DNA of 64,000 nucleotides, from assembly GCA_041395865.1 (NCBI GenBank), contig JAWKZQ010000002.1, positions 186,001 to 250,000 of the forward strand, given 5' to 3'. The stretch comes from IMCC2047 sp041395865 (GTDB lineage: Bacteria > Pseudomonadota > Gammaproteobacteria > Pseudomonadales > IMCC2047). The translations under genes were made by a program, and so were the position numbers. Numbering within the stretch: the stretch's first letter is position 1; every line of letters starts with the position of its first letter. Shown here piece after piece: positions 28,588 to 37,677 of this stretch. Under the pieces are notes generated by a model. That model was not told where the DNA came from. It did no database searches and saw nothing but the letters and a program-made list of their open reading frames with translations.

Positions 28588-28665
28588 GTACTGATCGTCT
28601 CCTTCACCCTGCACTGCCAAAAAGCTGACAGATTATTGGCGTTTTTAAATTTGCCAAAGGGGTTT

Positions 28666-28681
28666 TGCAAGGATTGTGCCC
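28666..28681 (-). promoter_or_regulatory. Sigma-54 promoter upstream of fleSR
   Basis: Minus-strand GGGCACAATCCTTGCA matches the -24/-12 consensus (GGCAC-N5-TTGCA) very closely, with correct spacing. It lies about 80 nt upstream of the fleS start in the fleQ-fleS gap, where FleQ-dependent control is known in Pseudomonas. Confidence 0.7.
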
Positions 28682-28893
28682 AAAGCCAGAAAAGAATACT
28701 CAAAAGAAAGCTAAGTAATTGATATAAAACAAACTAAATAGAGGGATTAATAAAACAATAAGGCTTGAAAGGGGCCGCGATGGGCTGTTGATATTTTGAC
28801 GAGACCGGCGGGAATGGGTTGGCGTTATCGGGCACGAGGAAACCAGCGACAACGCGCGCCACTATTATTTAACGTGACGAAATCTCTAGCGCG

Positions 28894-30339
28894 TTAACGC
28901 TGTAAACCGTATTTACGAATCTTCTCCACCAGCGTGGTGCGGCGGATTTGTAATTTCTCGGCAGCCCGGGCCACCACCGAATCCGCTTCTTCAAGCGCCT
29001 GTTCAATGAGGTCGCGCTCCAGCTTGCTGAGGTACTCCTTGAGATCGATGCCCTCTTCGGGCAGGCTGGCCAGCGCCGTGGTTTCGACCGGTTGTGGTTG
29101 CGGTGCTGACGCAGTCAAAAACAGCTGTTCAAATTCTTCCTGCGCTTCATCCGAGCCGTAACGGAATTTTTCCGGCAAATCCTGCAAACCAATCACCGAA
29201 TCCGGGTGCGTAATCGCCAGTCGCTCCACCAGGTTGGCCAGCTCACGGACATTACCCGGCCAGCTGTGCTGGCAAAGCGACTGAATCGCCGCCCGGTTAA
29301 ATTTGATGGAACCGCGGTTCTCAGCCTCCATGCGGTACAGCAGCTCATTGAGCAACAGAGGAATATCGCCGGTTCGTTCACGCAGCGCAGGCATTTCAAT
29401 CGGGAAAACATTCAAACGATAGTAGAGGTCCTCACGGAAACTGGCCTCTTCGATCATCTTGTCCAGGTCCTTGTGCGTCGCAGCGATAATACGCACGTCC
29501 GCCTTCATCACCTTGGTGCCGCCTACCCGCTCGTAGACACGTTCCTGCAAGACGCGCAGCAACTTCACCTGCATGTTAAGCGGCATATCCCCAATTTCAT
29601 CGAGGAAAAGTGTGCCGCCCTCCGCCATTTCAAAGCGCCCCGGACGACTGCTGATCGCGCCCGTAAAAGCCCCCTTCTCGTGGCCGAACAACTCACTTTC
29701 CAGCAATTCCGCGGGAATCGCACCACAGTTAACCGGCACGAAGGGCTTTTGTCGGCGGCTTGAATTGTAATGAAGGTTACGCGCCACCACCTCTTTACCA
29801 GTACCCGACTCACCCGTGATCAGAACACTCACATCCTTGTCGGCCACCTGGGCCATCAGGCGTCGTACCAACTGAATCGGCTTGCTATCCCCCACCAGGC
29901 TGCGGAACAACTCCACTTCACGACTCTGGTTCCGGTTACGCACCTGATCGTATTGTTCGCGATACAACTGGGCGCGGTGCAAGCTATCGAGCAACTGGTT
30001 ATAGCGAACCGGCAGGTTGATGTTGCCAATGATCATGCGACGCAGTGTTGCATCAGAAGACTCATCCAACACCTGGTCGCCAAGCAATAAAACCGGAACA
30101 CCCGCATCCCAAACGGTGAGATCGGCCAGCAGTGTTTCAAGCTCAAAGGTGCTCTCAACCCCGCCCACCAGGACAGCTACAACCTCGCTGCTCTGCTCAA
30201 AGCCTTCGGCAGCGCGCTGCTGCCAGTCGATGGAAGTCGCCGTAACAACCGTATCTCCCAAAAATTCGTGAATAACCTGCAGGTCGTGACGACGCTGGTC
30301 GTTGTTCTCGATAATAAGAACTTTAATTTCTCGGCGCAT
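28894..30339 (-). CDS. fleQ: Master flagellar transcription activator FleQ (FlrA)
   Basis: 481 residues. The N-terminal receiver-like domain (KVLIIENNDQRRHDLQVIHE) lacks the usual phospho-acceptor context, as in FleQ. The AAA+ domain has Walker A GESGTGKEVVARNLH, the sigma-54 loop GHEKGAFTGAISS and Walker B FLDEIGDMPLN. The HTH is at the end (VVARAAEKLQIRRTTLVEKI). FleQ starts the flagellar cascade, is antagonised by FleN, and in Pseudomonas binds c-di-GMP to control exopolysaccharide. It is monocistronic, with 306 nt to the fleS start. Confidence 0.94.
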   Translation of the reverse strand: MRREIKVLIIENNDQRRHDLQVIHEFLGDTVVTATSIDWQQRAAEGFEQSSEVVAVLVGGVESTFELETLLADLTVWDAGVPVLLLGDQVLDESSDATLRRMIIGNINLPVRYNQLLDSLHRAQLYREQYDQVRNRNQSREVELFRSLVGDSKPIQLVRRLMAQVADKDVSVLITGESGTGKEVVARNLHYNSSRRQKPFVPVNCGAIPAELLESELFGHEKGAFTGAISSRPGRFEMAEGGTLFLDEIGDMPLNMQVKLLRVLQERVYERVGGTKVMKADVRIIAATHKDLDKMIEEASFREDLYYRLNVFPIEMPALRERTGDIPLLLNELLYRMEAENRGSIKFNRAAIQSLCQHSWPGNVRELANLVERLAITHPDSVIGLQDLPEKFRYGSDEAQEEFEQLFLTASAPQPQPVETTALASLPEEGIDLKEYLSKLERDLIEQALEEADSVVARAAEKLQIRRTTLVEKIRKYGLQR

Positions 30340-30472
30340 GGGATCGGCTTATTGGATGGTTTTTATTGTTCAATTTTTTGACGCATTCTAGCGCCCGTAA
30401 AAATAAATTTAAACCAGGAACCCGTAATGTCAAATTTGTGACGCCACTATTTTCAAGCGCTCTGCCCGTCGT

Positions 30473-30525
30473 AAGGAATACTTAGAGGTGAGAATAACTA
30501 ATACAAGAACGCCCGTTATGTGCCA
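30473..30525 (+). repeat. 53-bp direct repeat, left copy
   Basis: Shares 17 identical bases AAGGAATACTTAGAGGT at its start and 11 identical bases GTTATGTGCCA at its end with the copy at 37556-37608. The two blocks are the same distance apart (42 nt between block starts) in both copies, with partial identity between. It lies just beyond fleQ, at the boundary between the flagellar cluster and the lower-GC rnr-pirin islet. No transposase is nearby. Confidence 0.75.
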
Positions 30526-30570
30526 GGAACGGACATTCTAAAGCCATGATCTGCCCCCTATTATTGTTAT

Positions 30571-32889
30571 TCAGTTCTTTTGGGGGTTCTTAGTTCGTTT
30601 TTTTTGTGACACAGCTAGATCGGCTAATTCAAACTCGATTTTTCTTTGTTCCATGTCTACATGAACAACTCGGACACAGACTGTATCTCCAATAGTGTAA
30701 CCAGCATCTGTGCGTTCACCGGTAAGGCATTGTTTGGCTTCATCAAAACGATAGAAATCATTATTGAGGGAGGCAATGTGAATTAAACCTTCAATTTTCG
30801 TATCGGCCAACTCGACAAATAAACCAAAGCTAGCCACCGTGGTGATAGCACCGGTAAATACTTCGCCGACAGCATCTCGCATATATTCACACTTAAGCCA
30901 TGCATCTACGTCCCAACTTGCTTTATCGGCGCGTCTGGATAGCTGTGAACAGTGCGCAGCTAAAGTGTGCATGCTTTCCTTGTCGTAAGGGTAGCTTGTG
31001 GCCGGATCGAGTGTATCGGCGCTGTTAATTCGTTGAACAGGATCAAAACCAATACCGGTTAACGATTTGAGCACACGACGGAACTTGCCCCCGCTTTCTT
31101 GTCCGCGAATGATCGACCGAATTGCGCGGTGCATTAATAAATCTGGATAGCGTCGAATCGGGGAGGTGAAATGTGAATAAGCCGAATACGCTAAACCAAA
31201 ATGTCCCACATTGTCCGGGCTGTATTCAGCTTGGCTAAGTGAACGCAACATCATAGCTTGAACGACGCTCGCATCTGGACGTTCGCCAAGGCTACTAAGT
31301 AGATCATCATAATGAATAGGCGAAGGCTTATCACCACCGGAGAGATTGAGACCTCTTTCGCCGAGAAAGGCCCGCAGGATTTTCAGTTTCTTCTGTTGAG
31401 GACCCTTATGATTCCGGTATAGCGCGGGCAACTTAAGCTTTTCTAAAAAGCGCGCAGTGGCAACATTTGCACACAGCATGCACTCTTCAATGAGTTTATG
31501 AGCATCATTCCTGATTACCGGGAGTATCTGATCAACCTTGCGCTCTTTGTTGAATTGAAATTGGGTTTCCTGGGTCTCAAAGTCAATTGACCCACGAACG
31601 GTTCTGGCTTTTCTCAATGCCCCATACAGTTGATGCAATGCCGTGATATGCGGTACGAGCGCAGCATGATTACGATGCATTTTCTGGCCAAGAGTGGATT
31701 GGGAGGAAGTTAACAGCGCATCCACCTCATTGTAGGTTAACCTGGCGTGCGAATGGATAACCGCTTCAGAAAATTGGTAATCTGTCATTTTCCCAGCTGT
31801 GTTGATCGTCATTTCGCAAACCATAACCAAGCGGTCAACATTTGGGTTTAAGGAACAAAGGCCATTGGACAGCGCTTCGGGTAACATCGGGACGACATGC
31901 TGGGGAAAATAGACCGAAGTGCCTCTTTTTTGAGCCTCACGATCCAAAGGGCTATCCGGTGTTACATAGTGGGATACGTCAGCAATGGCAACCCATAAAT
32001 GCCAGCCACCACGAGGTAGTTGTTCGCAATAAACGGCATCATCGAAATCTCGGGCATCGTCGCCATCGATCGTAACAAAGGGTAATTCCCTAAGGTCAAC
32101 GCGATGCAGTTTATCGCTTTCAGAAACTTCCTCCCCCATGGATGTGGCAGCCTGCATCACCTCATTGGGCCATAAATAGGGAATCTCATGCTCTCGAATT
32201 GCGACTTCGATTTCCATTCCCGGAGCCATGGCATCGCCGAGTACCTCGGTGACCTTTCCATAAGCATTATATTTATGACAAGGGTAGTCTGTGATCTTTA
32301 CGACAACATACTGCCCCTCCTTCGCGCCCTTTAACTGATGTTTATCAATATCAATTTCATGAGCTATGCGGCTGCTCTCCGGCTTTATGTAATAGTCCCC
32401 CTTATCGAAGCGTAACTGCCCAACCACTTGAGAAGTATTATGTTCAATCACCTTTACCAGTAACGCTTCCTTTCGGCCTCGACGGTCAGTACCTCTGATA
32501 CGAACCAGAACACGATCACCATCAAAAAGCTTAAGCATCTCTCGCTTATTCAAAAGGAGATCATCACCCCCTTCATCAGGTGCTAAAAAACCAAAACCGT
32601 CACGATGACCAATGACACGGCCGAGAACTAAATCTTCGTCCCTCAATAAGCTGTAACCACGGCGGTGGTCATAGGCGATTTGCCCGTCACGTTCCATGGC
32701 ACGCAAACGACGTCGTAACGCTTCGTTTTCGGCGCTACCAGACAGCTCCATAAGGCTTGCTAATTGTTTTTTATTCAGTGGGGTAGCGTGATCTTTAAGC
32801 AAGCCAAGAATGTAGTTTCGGTTTGGTATAGGGTGGCTATATTTTTTGATATCTAAGGTGTTAATCGCTGGTCTTGAAATCGCTATCAT
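30571..32889 (-). CDS. rnr: Ribonuclease R (RNase II/R family exoribonuclease)
   Basis: 772 residues with the RNase R layout: N-terminal HTH-like domain (PIPNRNYILGLLKDH; LRRRLRAMERDGQIAYDHRR), cold-shock OB folds (VIGHRDGFGFLAPDEGGDDL), the RNB catalytic domain with its Asp cluster in TIDGDDARDFDDAVY (about 273-287), and an S1 domain (GEVFTGAITTVASFGLFVEL). It degrades structured RNA 3' to 5'. It is slightly shorter than E. coli RNase R (813 aa), with a shorter basic tail. It does not neighbour rlmB as the usual rnr does, so it may be a second copy. CspA lies 281 nt upstream on the same strand. Confidence 0.93.
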   Translation of the reverse strand: MIAISRPAINTLDIKKYSHPIPNRNYILGLLKDHATPLNKKQLASLMELSGSAENEALRRRLRAMERDGQIAYDHRRGYSLLRDEDLVLGRVIGHRDGFGFLAPDEGGDDLLLNKREMLKLFDGDRVLVRIRGTDRRGRKEALLVKVIEHNTSQVVGQLRFDKGDYYIKPESSRIAHEIDIDKHQLKGAKEGQYVVVKITDYPCHKYNAYGKVTEVLGDAMAPGMEIEVAIREHEIPYLWPNEVMQAATSMGEEVSESDKLHRVDLRELPFVTIDGDDARDFDDAVYCEQLPRGGWHLWVAIADVSHYVTPDSPLDREAQKRGTSVYFPQHVVPMLPEALSNGLCSLNPNVDRLVMVCEMTINTAGKMTDYQFSEAVIHSHARLTYNEVDALLTSSQSTLGQKMHRNHAALVPHITALHQLYGALRKARTVRGSIDFETQETQFQFNKERKVDQILPVIRNDAHKLIEECMLCANVATARFLEKLKLPALYRNHKGPQQKKLKILRAFLGERGLNLSGGDKPSPIHYDDLLSSLGERPDASVVQAMMLRSLSQAEYSPDNVGHFGLAYSAYSHFTSPIRRYPDLLMHRAIRSIIRGQESGGKFRRVLKSLTGIGFDPVQRINSADTLDPATSYPYDKESMHTLAAHCSQLSRRADKASWDVDAWLKCEYMRDAVGEVFTGAITTVASFGLFVELADTKIEGLIHIASLNNDFYRFDEAKQCLTGERTDAGYTIGDTVCVRVVHVDMEQRKIEFELADLAVSQKKRTKNPQKN

Positions 32890-33170
32890 TAATTTTTCTC
32901 AAGAAAAACAGCCAATAACGTTGCGATGTGAGGATAGAAATATGATGACTCAATATAGATCAGATATAACGATGGCAATGTATGCTGGCTGGTATCACTC
33001 ATTGGGTTGAGTGATTTAAAAAAGGATGGAATTCAGAAGCATGGATAAGAGTAGCTTAGGATGATCCTGAATAATCAAAGTCACAGTGAGAAAAATGCTC
33101 ACCATGAATCTGAGATGGCCCTGGCGCCATACTTAATAAGCACAACGCCTAGGCACGAAGATGCAATAAG

Positions 33171-33380
33171 TTAGATTGCGACGATGTTCTCTGCTTGTGG
33201 GCCTTTTTGCCCTTGAGTTACAGTGAATTCAACGCGCTGGCCTTCGGCTAAGGTTTTGAAACCAGAGCTGGCAATCGCACTGTAGTGAGCGAAAACATCT
33301 GGACCAGATTGCTGCTCGATAAAACCAAAACCTTTAGTTTCGTTGAACCATTTAACGGTCCCATTTACTGTATTAGACAT
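33171..33380 (-). CDS. Cold-shock protein (CspA family)
   Basis: 69-residue single OB-fold protein with both RNA-binding motifs: KWFNETKGFGFIEQ (RNP1) and VFAHYSAI (RNP2-like, with Tyr where many have Ser/Gln). It binds single-stranded RNA and melts secondary structure. Start ATG at 33380 follows AGGA at 7 nt. The long noncoding region upstream fits a cold-shock 5' leader. Its place next to RNase R makes functional sense, since both handle structured RNA. Confidence 0.95.
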   Translation of the reverse strand: MSNTVNGTVKWFNETKGFGFIEQQSGPDVFAHYSAIASSGFKTLAEGQRVEFTVTQGQKGPQAENIVAI

Positions 33381-33729
33381 AATAATATCCTGTAATTTAA
33401 ATATACGTGTGCCTTCAAGAGGCTTGAATAGCGGGAAATTGGACTGAAACTTAGAAACTACAGGACGAAGAATTACGAATAAAACAACGAAATGAAGAGA
33501 ATAAACAATAGGCTTTCTTTCTAGCTGCTGAGCAGTCTATAGAGTTTACTTGGGAAGTCAAACGATCATTTTGTTTTCATCCAAACCAGAATAACTTTTT
33601 CCCTTCCTTCCAATTGAACCGCTACCAATTCTCTAGATACTCGCCAGCCTCTCTTGGTAACGCTACCCATGCTTCAAAGTCGACGACTTATTGAATAACA
33701 GGATGGTTTAAATCAATAAAAATGCCTTA
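33381..33729. other. Noncoding region upstream of the cold-shock gene
   Basis: 349 nt with no supported ORF on either strand. It is AT-rich and contains short inverted repeats (for example GCTGCTGAGCAG near 33522), and would include the promoter and a long 5' leader of the csp gene, a common trait of csp genes. No specific riboswitch or terminator is recognised. The LysR gene ends at its right edge, convergent in space but on the same strand. Confidence 0.4.
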
Positions 33730-34635
33730 TTAGTCCTCCTCGAACGATTGAAAATACGCTTGAAGGTAATCAATAAGTGCACGCACTGATGGCAACAGGC
33801 ATCTTCTCGAAGGATATACAAGATGTATTATCTCCCTTCTTGGGCGCCAGTCGGGAAGTAGATGTACCAATGAACCATTTTCAAGCTGTTCAGGGACCAT
33901 CAGCGACGGAAGCTGGACGACCCCGACACCCTTGATTGCAGCATTGCGTAGCGCGATCATGTCGGTTGTTACATAACGAGGCTGGTGCCCAAGCGCTACC
34001 ACCGCGTCATCAGGTCCGAATAAAGTCCACATGAAACTTTGTTGTGGTTCCCCTAAGCCCAGGCTTGGCCATCCCGTTAAATCACTGGGTTTAACAGGTA
34101 AGCCATATTTATCTATCAACGAGGGACTGGCCAGTAAACACTGACCTCGATCAGAAAGCACCTTTAGTATCAGTTCGCTGTTTTCCAGCGGCGGAGGGCG
34201 AACTCGGATCGCTACATCAATCCCTTCTGCCAGCAGATCAACTCTCCGATTCGTCGCCTCAAGATGAACAGTAACCTTTGGATATTTCGTCATAAAATCA
34301 GCCAGCACTTGGCCAATATGCGCATGTAGTAAGGCAATAGGACAGGTAAGCTTTATTGTGCCACTGGGTTCGGCTTTAACAGATTGAATAACCTCTTGTG
34401 CCACCTGCGCTTCAACTAACATAGCCTGACAATGTTCAAGAAATGACTGGCCTATTTCGGTGACATTGAATTGCCTGGTTGAGCGGTAGATTAATCTCAC
34501 GCCCAGCCTTTCTTCCAAGGTCGCAATTCTGCGACTGAGCTTTGATTTTGGAATCCCTAAGGCTCTACCCGCTGGGGCAAACCCACCGTGCTCAACGGCT
34601 TTTACGAAATAGTAAAAATCATTTAGATCTTGCAC
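33730..34635 (-). CDS. LysR-family transcription regulator
   Basis: 301 residues from the GTG at 34635; the frame is open 38 codons further but that part lacks homology and would read through the divergent promoter. N-terminal winged HTH (LNDFYYFVKAVEHGGFAPAG; ALGIPKSKLSRRIATLEERLG) and a LysR substrate-binding domain (about 90-295). The sequence is of the AaeR/DsdC-like group that often sits beside pirin and hydrolase genes. It is divergent from the pirin gene with 112 nt between, so it probably regulates it. Confidence 0.9.
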   Translation of the reverse strand: MQDLNDFYYFVKAVEHGGFAPAGRALGIPKSKLSRRIATLEERLGVRLIYRSTRQFNVTEIGQSFLEHCQAMLVEAQVAQEVIQSVKAEPSGTIKLTCPIALLHAHIGQVLADFMTKYPKVTVHLEATNRRVDLLAEGIDVAIRVRPPPLENSELILKVLSDRGQCLLASPSLIDKYGLPVKPSDLTGWPSLGLGEPQQSFMWTLFGPDDAVVALGHQPRYVTTDMIALRNAAIKGVGVVQLPSLMVPEQLENGSLVHLLPDWRPRREIIHLVYPSRRCLLPSVRALIDYLQAYFQSFEED

Positions 34636-34648
34636 GTAACACCACTCT

Positions 34649-34670
34649 ATAGTCCCAAATATAGAACTAT
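34649..34670. promoter_or_regulatory. Candidate LysR operator between regulator and pirin
   Basis: An inverted pair ATAGT/ACTAT with 12 nt between lies in the 112-nt divergent spacer, close to the LysR start. The size and T-N11-A-like symmetry fit a LysR-type box. Prediction from pattern and location only. Confidence 0.35.
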
Positions 34671-34747
34671 GATACTCATTTAAAAGGGCTACACAATTTT
34701 TTGACCTAATAATAGCCTTATAACAAAGCATAAAACTGGAGTAAGAC

Positions 34748-35611
34748 ATGAAAAAAGTACTGGGCGTTTACTCATCACCTACCCCGCATTGGGTTGGAGA
34801 CGGATTCCCTGTCAAAACGCTCTTTTCCTATCAAATGCAGGATCAGCAAATCAGCCCGTTTTTACTGCTGGATTATGCGGGGCCAATCGACTTTCCCCCA
34901 AGTGAGCATAAAAGAGGCGTTGGAGAACATCCTCATAGGGGCTTTGAAACAGTAACACTGGTTTATCAAGGGGAATTGGCCCACCAAGACTCCACAGGTA
35001 AGGGCGGGGTTATCGGCCCTGGTGATGTGCAGTGGATGACTGCCGGCAGCGGGATTATGCATGAGGAGTTTCATTCTGAGGCCTTCACCCAGTCGGGTGG
35101 AACGCTGGAAATGTTGCAGCTATGGGTCAACTTACCGCAAAAACACAAGATGGCAACACCTAAGTATCAAGCCATTGCTGCTGAAGATATCCCCAGCATT
35201 CCTCTACCCAATAAGCAAGGAATGGTAAGGCTGATCGCAGGCGAGTATGGCAACTTAGTGGGGCCAGCTGAAACTTATACGCCTATGCAGGTCCTAAATA
35301 TTGCAATCAAGCCTGCAGGCAAGCAACAGCTGTCAGTTCCCGAAGGGTGGACAACCATCCTGATCGTGCGCAAAGGGCAGGCACGAATTAATGGACAATT
35401 AATATCATGTGGGCAGACCATGATTTTATCCCGGAGTGGACAGCTTTTGGAGATCGAAAGTGAACTCGATAGTGATTTAGTTCTGCTGAGCGGAGAACCT
35501 ATTCAAGAGACAGTTGTTGGCTATGGACCCTTCGTAATGAATAGCAAAGCTGAAATACAACAAGCGTTTTCAGATTTGCGAGAAGGAAAGTTCGACCAGT
35601 TGTCGCACTGA
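34748..35611 (+). CDS. Pirin family protein (first copy)
   Basis: 287 residues, a bicupin. Metal ligands of pirin are visible: GEHPHRGFETVTLVYQG (two His) and GSGIMHEEFHSE (His and Glu). The C-terminal Pirin_C domain follows (AGEYGNLVGPAETYTPM). Pirins are Fe-dependent proteins; some have quercetinase activity, others act as redox sensors or bind metabolic enzymes. A good GGAG precedes the ATG. First gene of a run with an isochorismatase-like hydrolase and a second pirin. Confidence 0.92.
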   Translation: MKKVLGVYSSPTPHWVGDGFPVKTLFSYQMQDQQISPFLLLDYAGPIDFPPSEHKRGVGEHPHRGFETVTLVYQGELAHQDSTGKGGVIGPGDVQWMTAGSGIMHEEFHSEAFTQSGGTLEMLQLWVNLPQKHKMATPKYQAIAAEDIPSIPLPNKQGMVRLIAGEYGNLVGPAETYTPMQVLNIAIKPAGKQQLSVPEGWTTILIVRKGQARINGQLISCGQTMILSRSGQLLEIESELDSDLVLLSGEPIQETVVGYGPFVMNSKAEIQQAFSDLREGKFDQLSH

Positions 35612-35682
35612 TTGACACATTCTCTGCTGTTGTCTAAACCGTGCAATTATTTGCGCATTTAGTTCTTTCGAGGAGCAATAAA

Positions 35683-36309
35683 ATGACTAAACCCTATGTT
35701 CGTCTTGATAAAAATAACGCAGTTGTTCTTTTGGTCGACCACCAAACTGGACTGCTCTCACTGGTACGCGACATCGATCCGGATAAGTTCAAGAATAATG
35801 TACTGGCCCTTGCCGACCTGGCCAATTACTTTGAGCTACCTACGATTCTGACAACCAGTTTCGAACAGGGGCCGAACGGACCGCTGGTTCCCGAGCTTAA
35901 AGAAATGTTCCCGGATGCACCCTATATAGCGCGCCCAGGCCAGATCAATGCCTGGGATAATCAGGAGTTCGTCGAGGCGATCAAAGCAACAGGTAAAAAG
36001 CAACTTATAGTCGCCGGTGTGGTTACCGAAGTATGTGTCGCATTTCCTGTTCTTTCTGCGCTAGCAGAAGGCTTTGACGTATTTGTGATAGCCGATGCCT
36101 CAGGCACGTTTAACCCAATGACCAGGGATGCAGCCTGGGACCGCATGTCTGCTGCCGGGGCACAGTTAATGACTTGGTTCGGAGCGGCCTGCGAGTTACA
36201 CCGCGACTGGCGTAATGATGTGGAAGGATTGGGTAATCTGTTCTCTAACCACATTCCTGATTATCGAAACCTTATCAACAGTTATGTTACTTTTCAGTCT
36301 GATGAATAA
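35683..36309 (+). CDS. Isochorismatase-family hydrolase (YcaC-like)
   Basis: 208 residues from the ATG at 35683 with AGGAG 7 nt before it; 14 codons of earlier open frame are not used. The cysteine hydrolase core shows VVLLVDHQTGLLSLVRDI (catalytic Asp), a Lys in ATGKKQLIVAG, and the nucleophile Cys in GVVTEVCVAFPVLSA. The closest relative by pattern is YcaC, an octameric hydrolase of unknown substrate. It is followed by a hairpin and then a second pirin. Confidence 0.9.
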   Translation: MTKPYVRLDKNNAVVLLVDHQTGLLSLVRDIDPDKFKNNVLALADLANYFELPTILTTSFEQGPNGPLVPELKEMFPDAPYIARPGQINAWDNQEFVEAIKATGKKQLIVAGVVTEVCVAFPVLSALAEGFDVFVIADASGTFNPMTRDAAWDRMSAAGAQLMTWFGAACELHRDWRNDVEGLGNLFSNHIPDYRNLINSYVTFQSDE

Positions 36310-36324
36310 GTTGTAGATATATAC

Positions 36325-36355
36325 AGGCCCGCTGGCTAGATGTATTAGCGGGCCT
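36325..36355 (+). terminator. Hairpin after the YcaC-like gene
   Basis: AGGCCCGCT and AGCGGGCCT form a 9-bp GC-rich stem with a 13-nt loop 15 nt past the stop codon. The following run is only ATTGTT, so termination may be partial or the hairpin may act as an mRNA stabiliser. Confidence 0.5.
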
Positions 36356-36448
36356 ATTGTTAATAGGCTTGCGCACATGATAACGCCACCAGCTACGTGA
36401 GCAGTGCTGGCTAATTTAGTTGTATCAGTGCAAATAAAGGAGCATGGG

Positions 36449-37366
36449 ATGAGCAACCTTGATTTAACTACAGAAGCTGGCTGTGAAATAAAAACCGGAT
36501 GTGGTGCCGTTGAGTTGCTGATAAAGCCTAAAGATAAAAATCTGGGCGGTTTTTGTGTTCGTAGAGTGTTGCCAAATCAACAGGTTAAATGTATCGGCCC
36601 CTGGATTTTCTTTGACCATATGGGACCGGCCAACTTTGCGGCTGGAGACGGTATTGATGTAAGGCCCCACCCCCACATCAATATTGCTACTGTTACTTAT
36701 TTATTTGATGGTGCCATTTTACATAAAGACTCCATTGGCAGTGTTCAAACCATTCGACCGGGTGACCTCAATCTGATGGTTACTGGAAGTGGCATGGTGC
36801 ACTCTGAAAGAGAGCCACCGGAGATAAAAAATAAACCTCATTCGGTTCATGGCTTGCAATTATGGCTGGCCCTTCCCGAAAAAGACGAGGAAACCGACCC
36901 TGCGTTTTATCATTACCCGGCTACCGATATTCCATCAACGCGAGTAAATGGCGTTTCGATTCGAGTGATGATGGGGGAAGCATTTGGGTTATGCTCACCC
37001 GTCAAAACGTTCAGCCCTATACTTTACATTGAAGCTCAACTTAAGGCAGGGCAAACACTTAAATTGCCGTGCGCCAATCAGCGTGGATTATACGTTGTCT
37101 ACGGTGAAGTAAGTTTCAGGGATATTGTCGCAAAAGAACATAGCATGGTGGTTCTGAATGACGAGCCAGGGGTGATTCTGGAAGCAAAACAGGATACCCA
37201 AATTGCATTGATAGGTGGCAATGAAATTGGACACCGCTACATTGATTGGAATTTCGTTTCCAGTAGGAAAGAAAGGGTTGAACAAGCAAAGTGTGATTGG
37301 AAAGAGCAGCGCTTCCCGTTAATCCCGACAGATCATCAGGAATATATACCCTATCCAAATAAATGA
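36449..37366 (+). CDS. Pirin family protein (second copy)
   Basis: 305 residues from the ATG at 36449 (AAGGAG 6 nt upstream). Cupin metal ligands: VRPHPHINIATVTYLFDG and GSGMVHSEREPPE. Pirin_C domain in the second half (MMGEAFGLCSPVKTFSPIL). It differs strongly from the first pirin (34748-35611), so the pair is not a recent duplication. Likely in the same regulon, but the hairpin and 139-nt spacer before it may give it its own promoter. Confidence 0.9.
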   Translation: MSNLDLTTEAGCEIKTGCGAVELLIKPKDKNLGGFCVRRVLPNQQVKCIGPWIFFDHMGPANFAAGDGIDVRPHPHINIATVTYLFDGAILHKDSIGSVQTIRPGDLNLMVTGSGMVHSEREPPEIKNKPHSVHGLQLWLALPEKDEETDPAFYHYPATDIPSTRVNGVSIRVMMGEAFGLCSPVKTFSPILYIEAQLKAGQTLKLPCANQRGLYVVYGEVSFRDIVAKEHSMVVLNDEPGVILEAKQDTQIALIGGNEIGHRYIDWNFVSSRKERVEQAKCDWKEQRFPLIPTDHQEYIPYPNK

Positions 37367-37520
37367 AGAGAAGTGTTGCGTATTCGGCTCCTGGGTGGCC
37401 CATCATGCCCGCACATTGCGATAAATCAGGATAGCTAGCGGACGTCTACGATGGATCGTTGCCCCCATTCTCATCTGTAGCGTCTAGAACATCGTAAATT
37501 GTTGATTTTTTATATGTCTC
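37367..37520. other. Noncoding spacer before the palindromic repeat
   Basis: No ORF or hairpin supported here. It joins the end of the second pirin gene to the long inverted repeat at 37521-37579. The whole gap 37367-37677 is 311 nt. Confidence 0.3.
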
Positions 37521-37579
37521 CATTCCTACCTCTAAGTATTCCTTACGCTCGACGAAAGGAATACTTAGAGGTAGGAATG
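37521..37579. repeat. Perfect 24-bp inverted repeat with 11-nt loop
   Basis: Bases 37521-37544 are the exact reverse complement of 37556-37579; the loop is ACGCTCGACGA. The right arm is also the start of the 53-bp repeat shared with 30473-30525. Such a long perfect stem without a T tract is not a typical terminator; it looks like a repeat end or a folded recombination site. Confidence 0.85.
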
Positions 37580-37608
37580 ATTGAATACCCGAAGGGTGTT
37601 ATGTGCCA
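37556..37608 (+). repeat. 53-bp direct repeat, right copy
   Basis: Second copy of the 53-bp element (see 30473-30525): AAGGAATACTTAGAGGT at the start and GTTATGTGCCA at the end, with conserved spacing and the same orientation. The two copies enclose 7.1 kb holding rnr, csp, LysR, two pirins and the hydrolase. Confidence 0.75.
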
Positions 37609-37677
37609 ATAGCAGTTATTCAGCGCTGCAGTAACAGTCACAGATCAGCATAGCTGAGTCGCCAGTAGACTTCCTTG

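Noticed and set aside
30583..30618. Possible terminator of rnr (CCCCC and GGGGG arms)
   Set aside because: Five-base arms with a long loop overlapping the coding end and no T run; too weak.
32942..33010. 22-codon ORF with GAGGA ahead of it, between rnr and csp
   Set aside because: Too short, with an irregular spacing of the ribosome site and opposite the main strand; not supportable.
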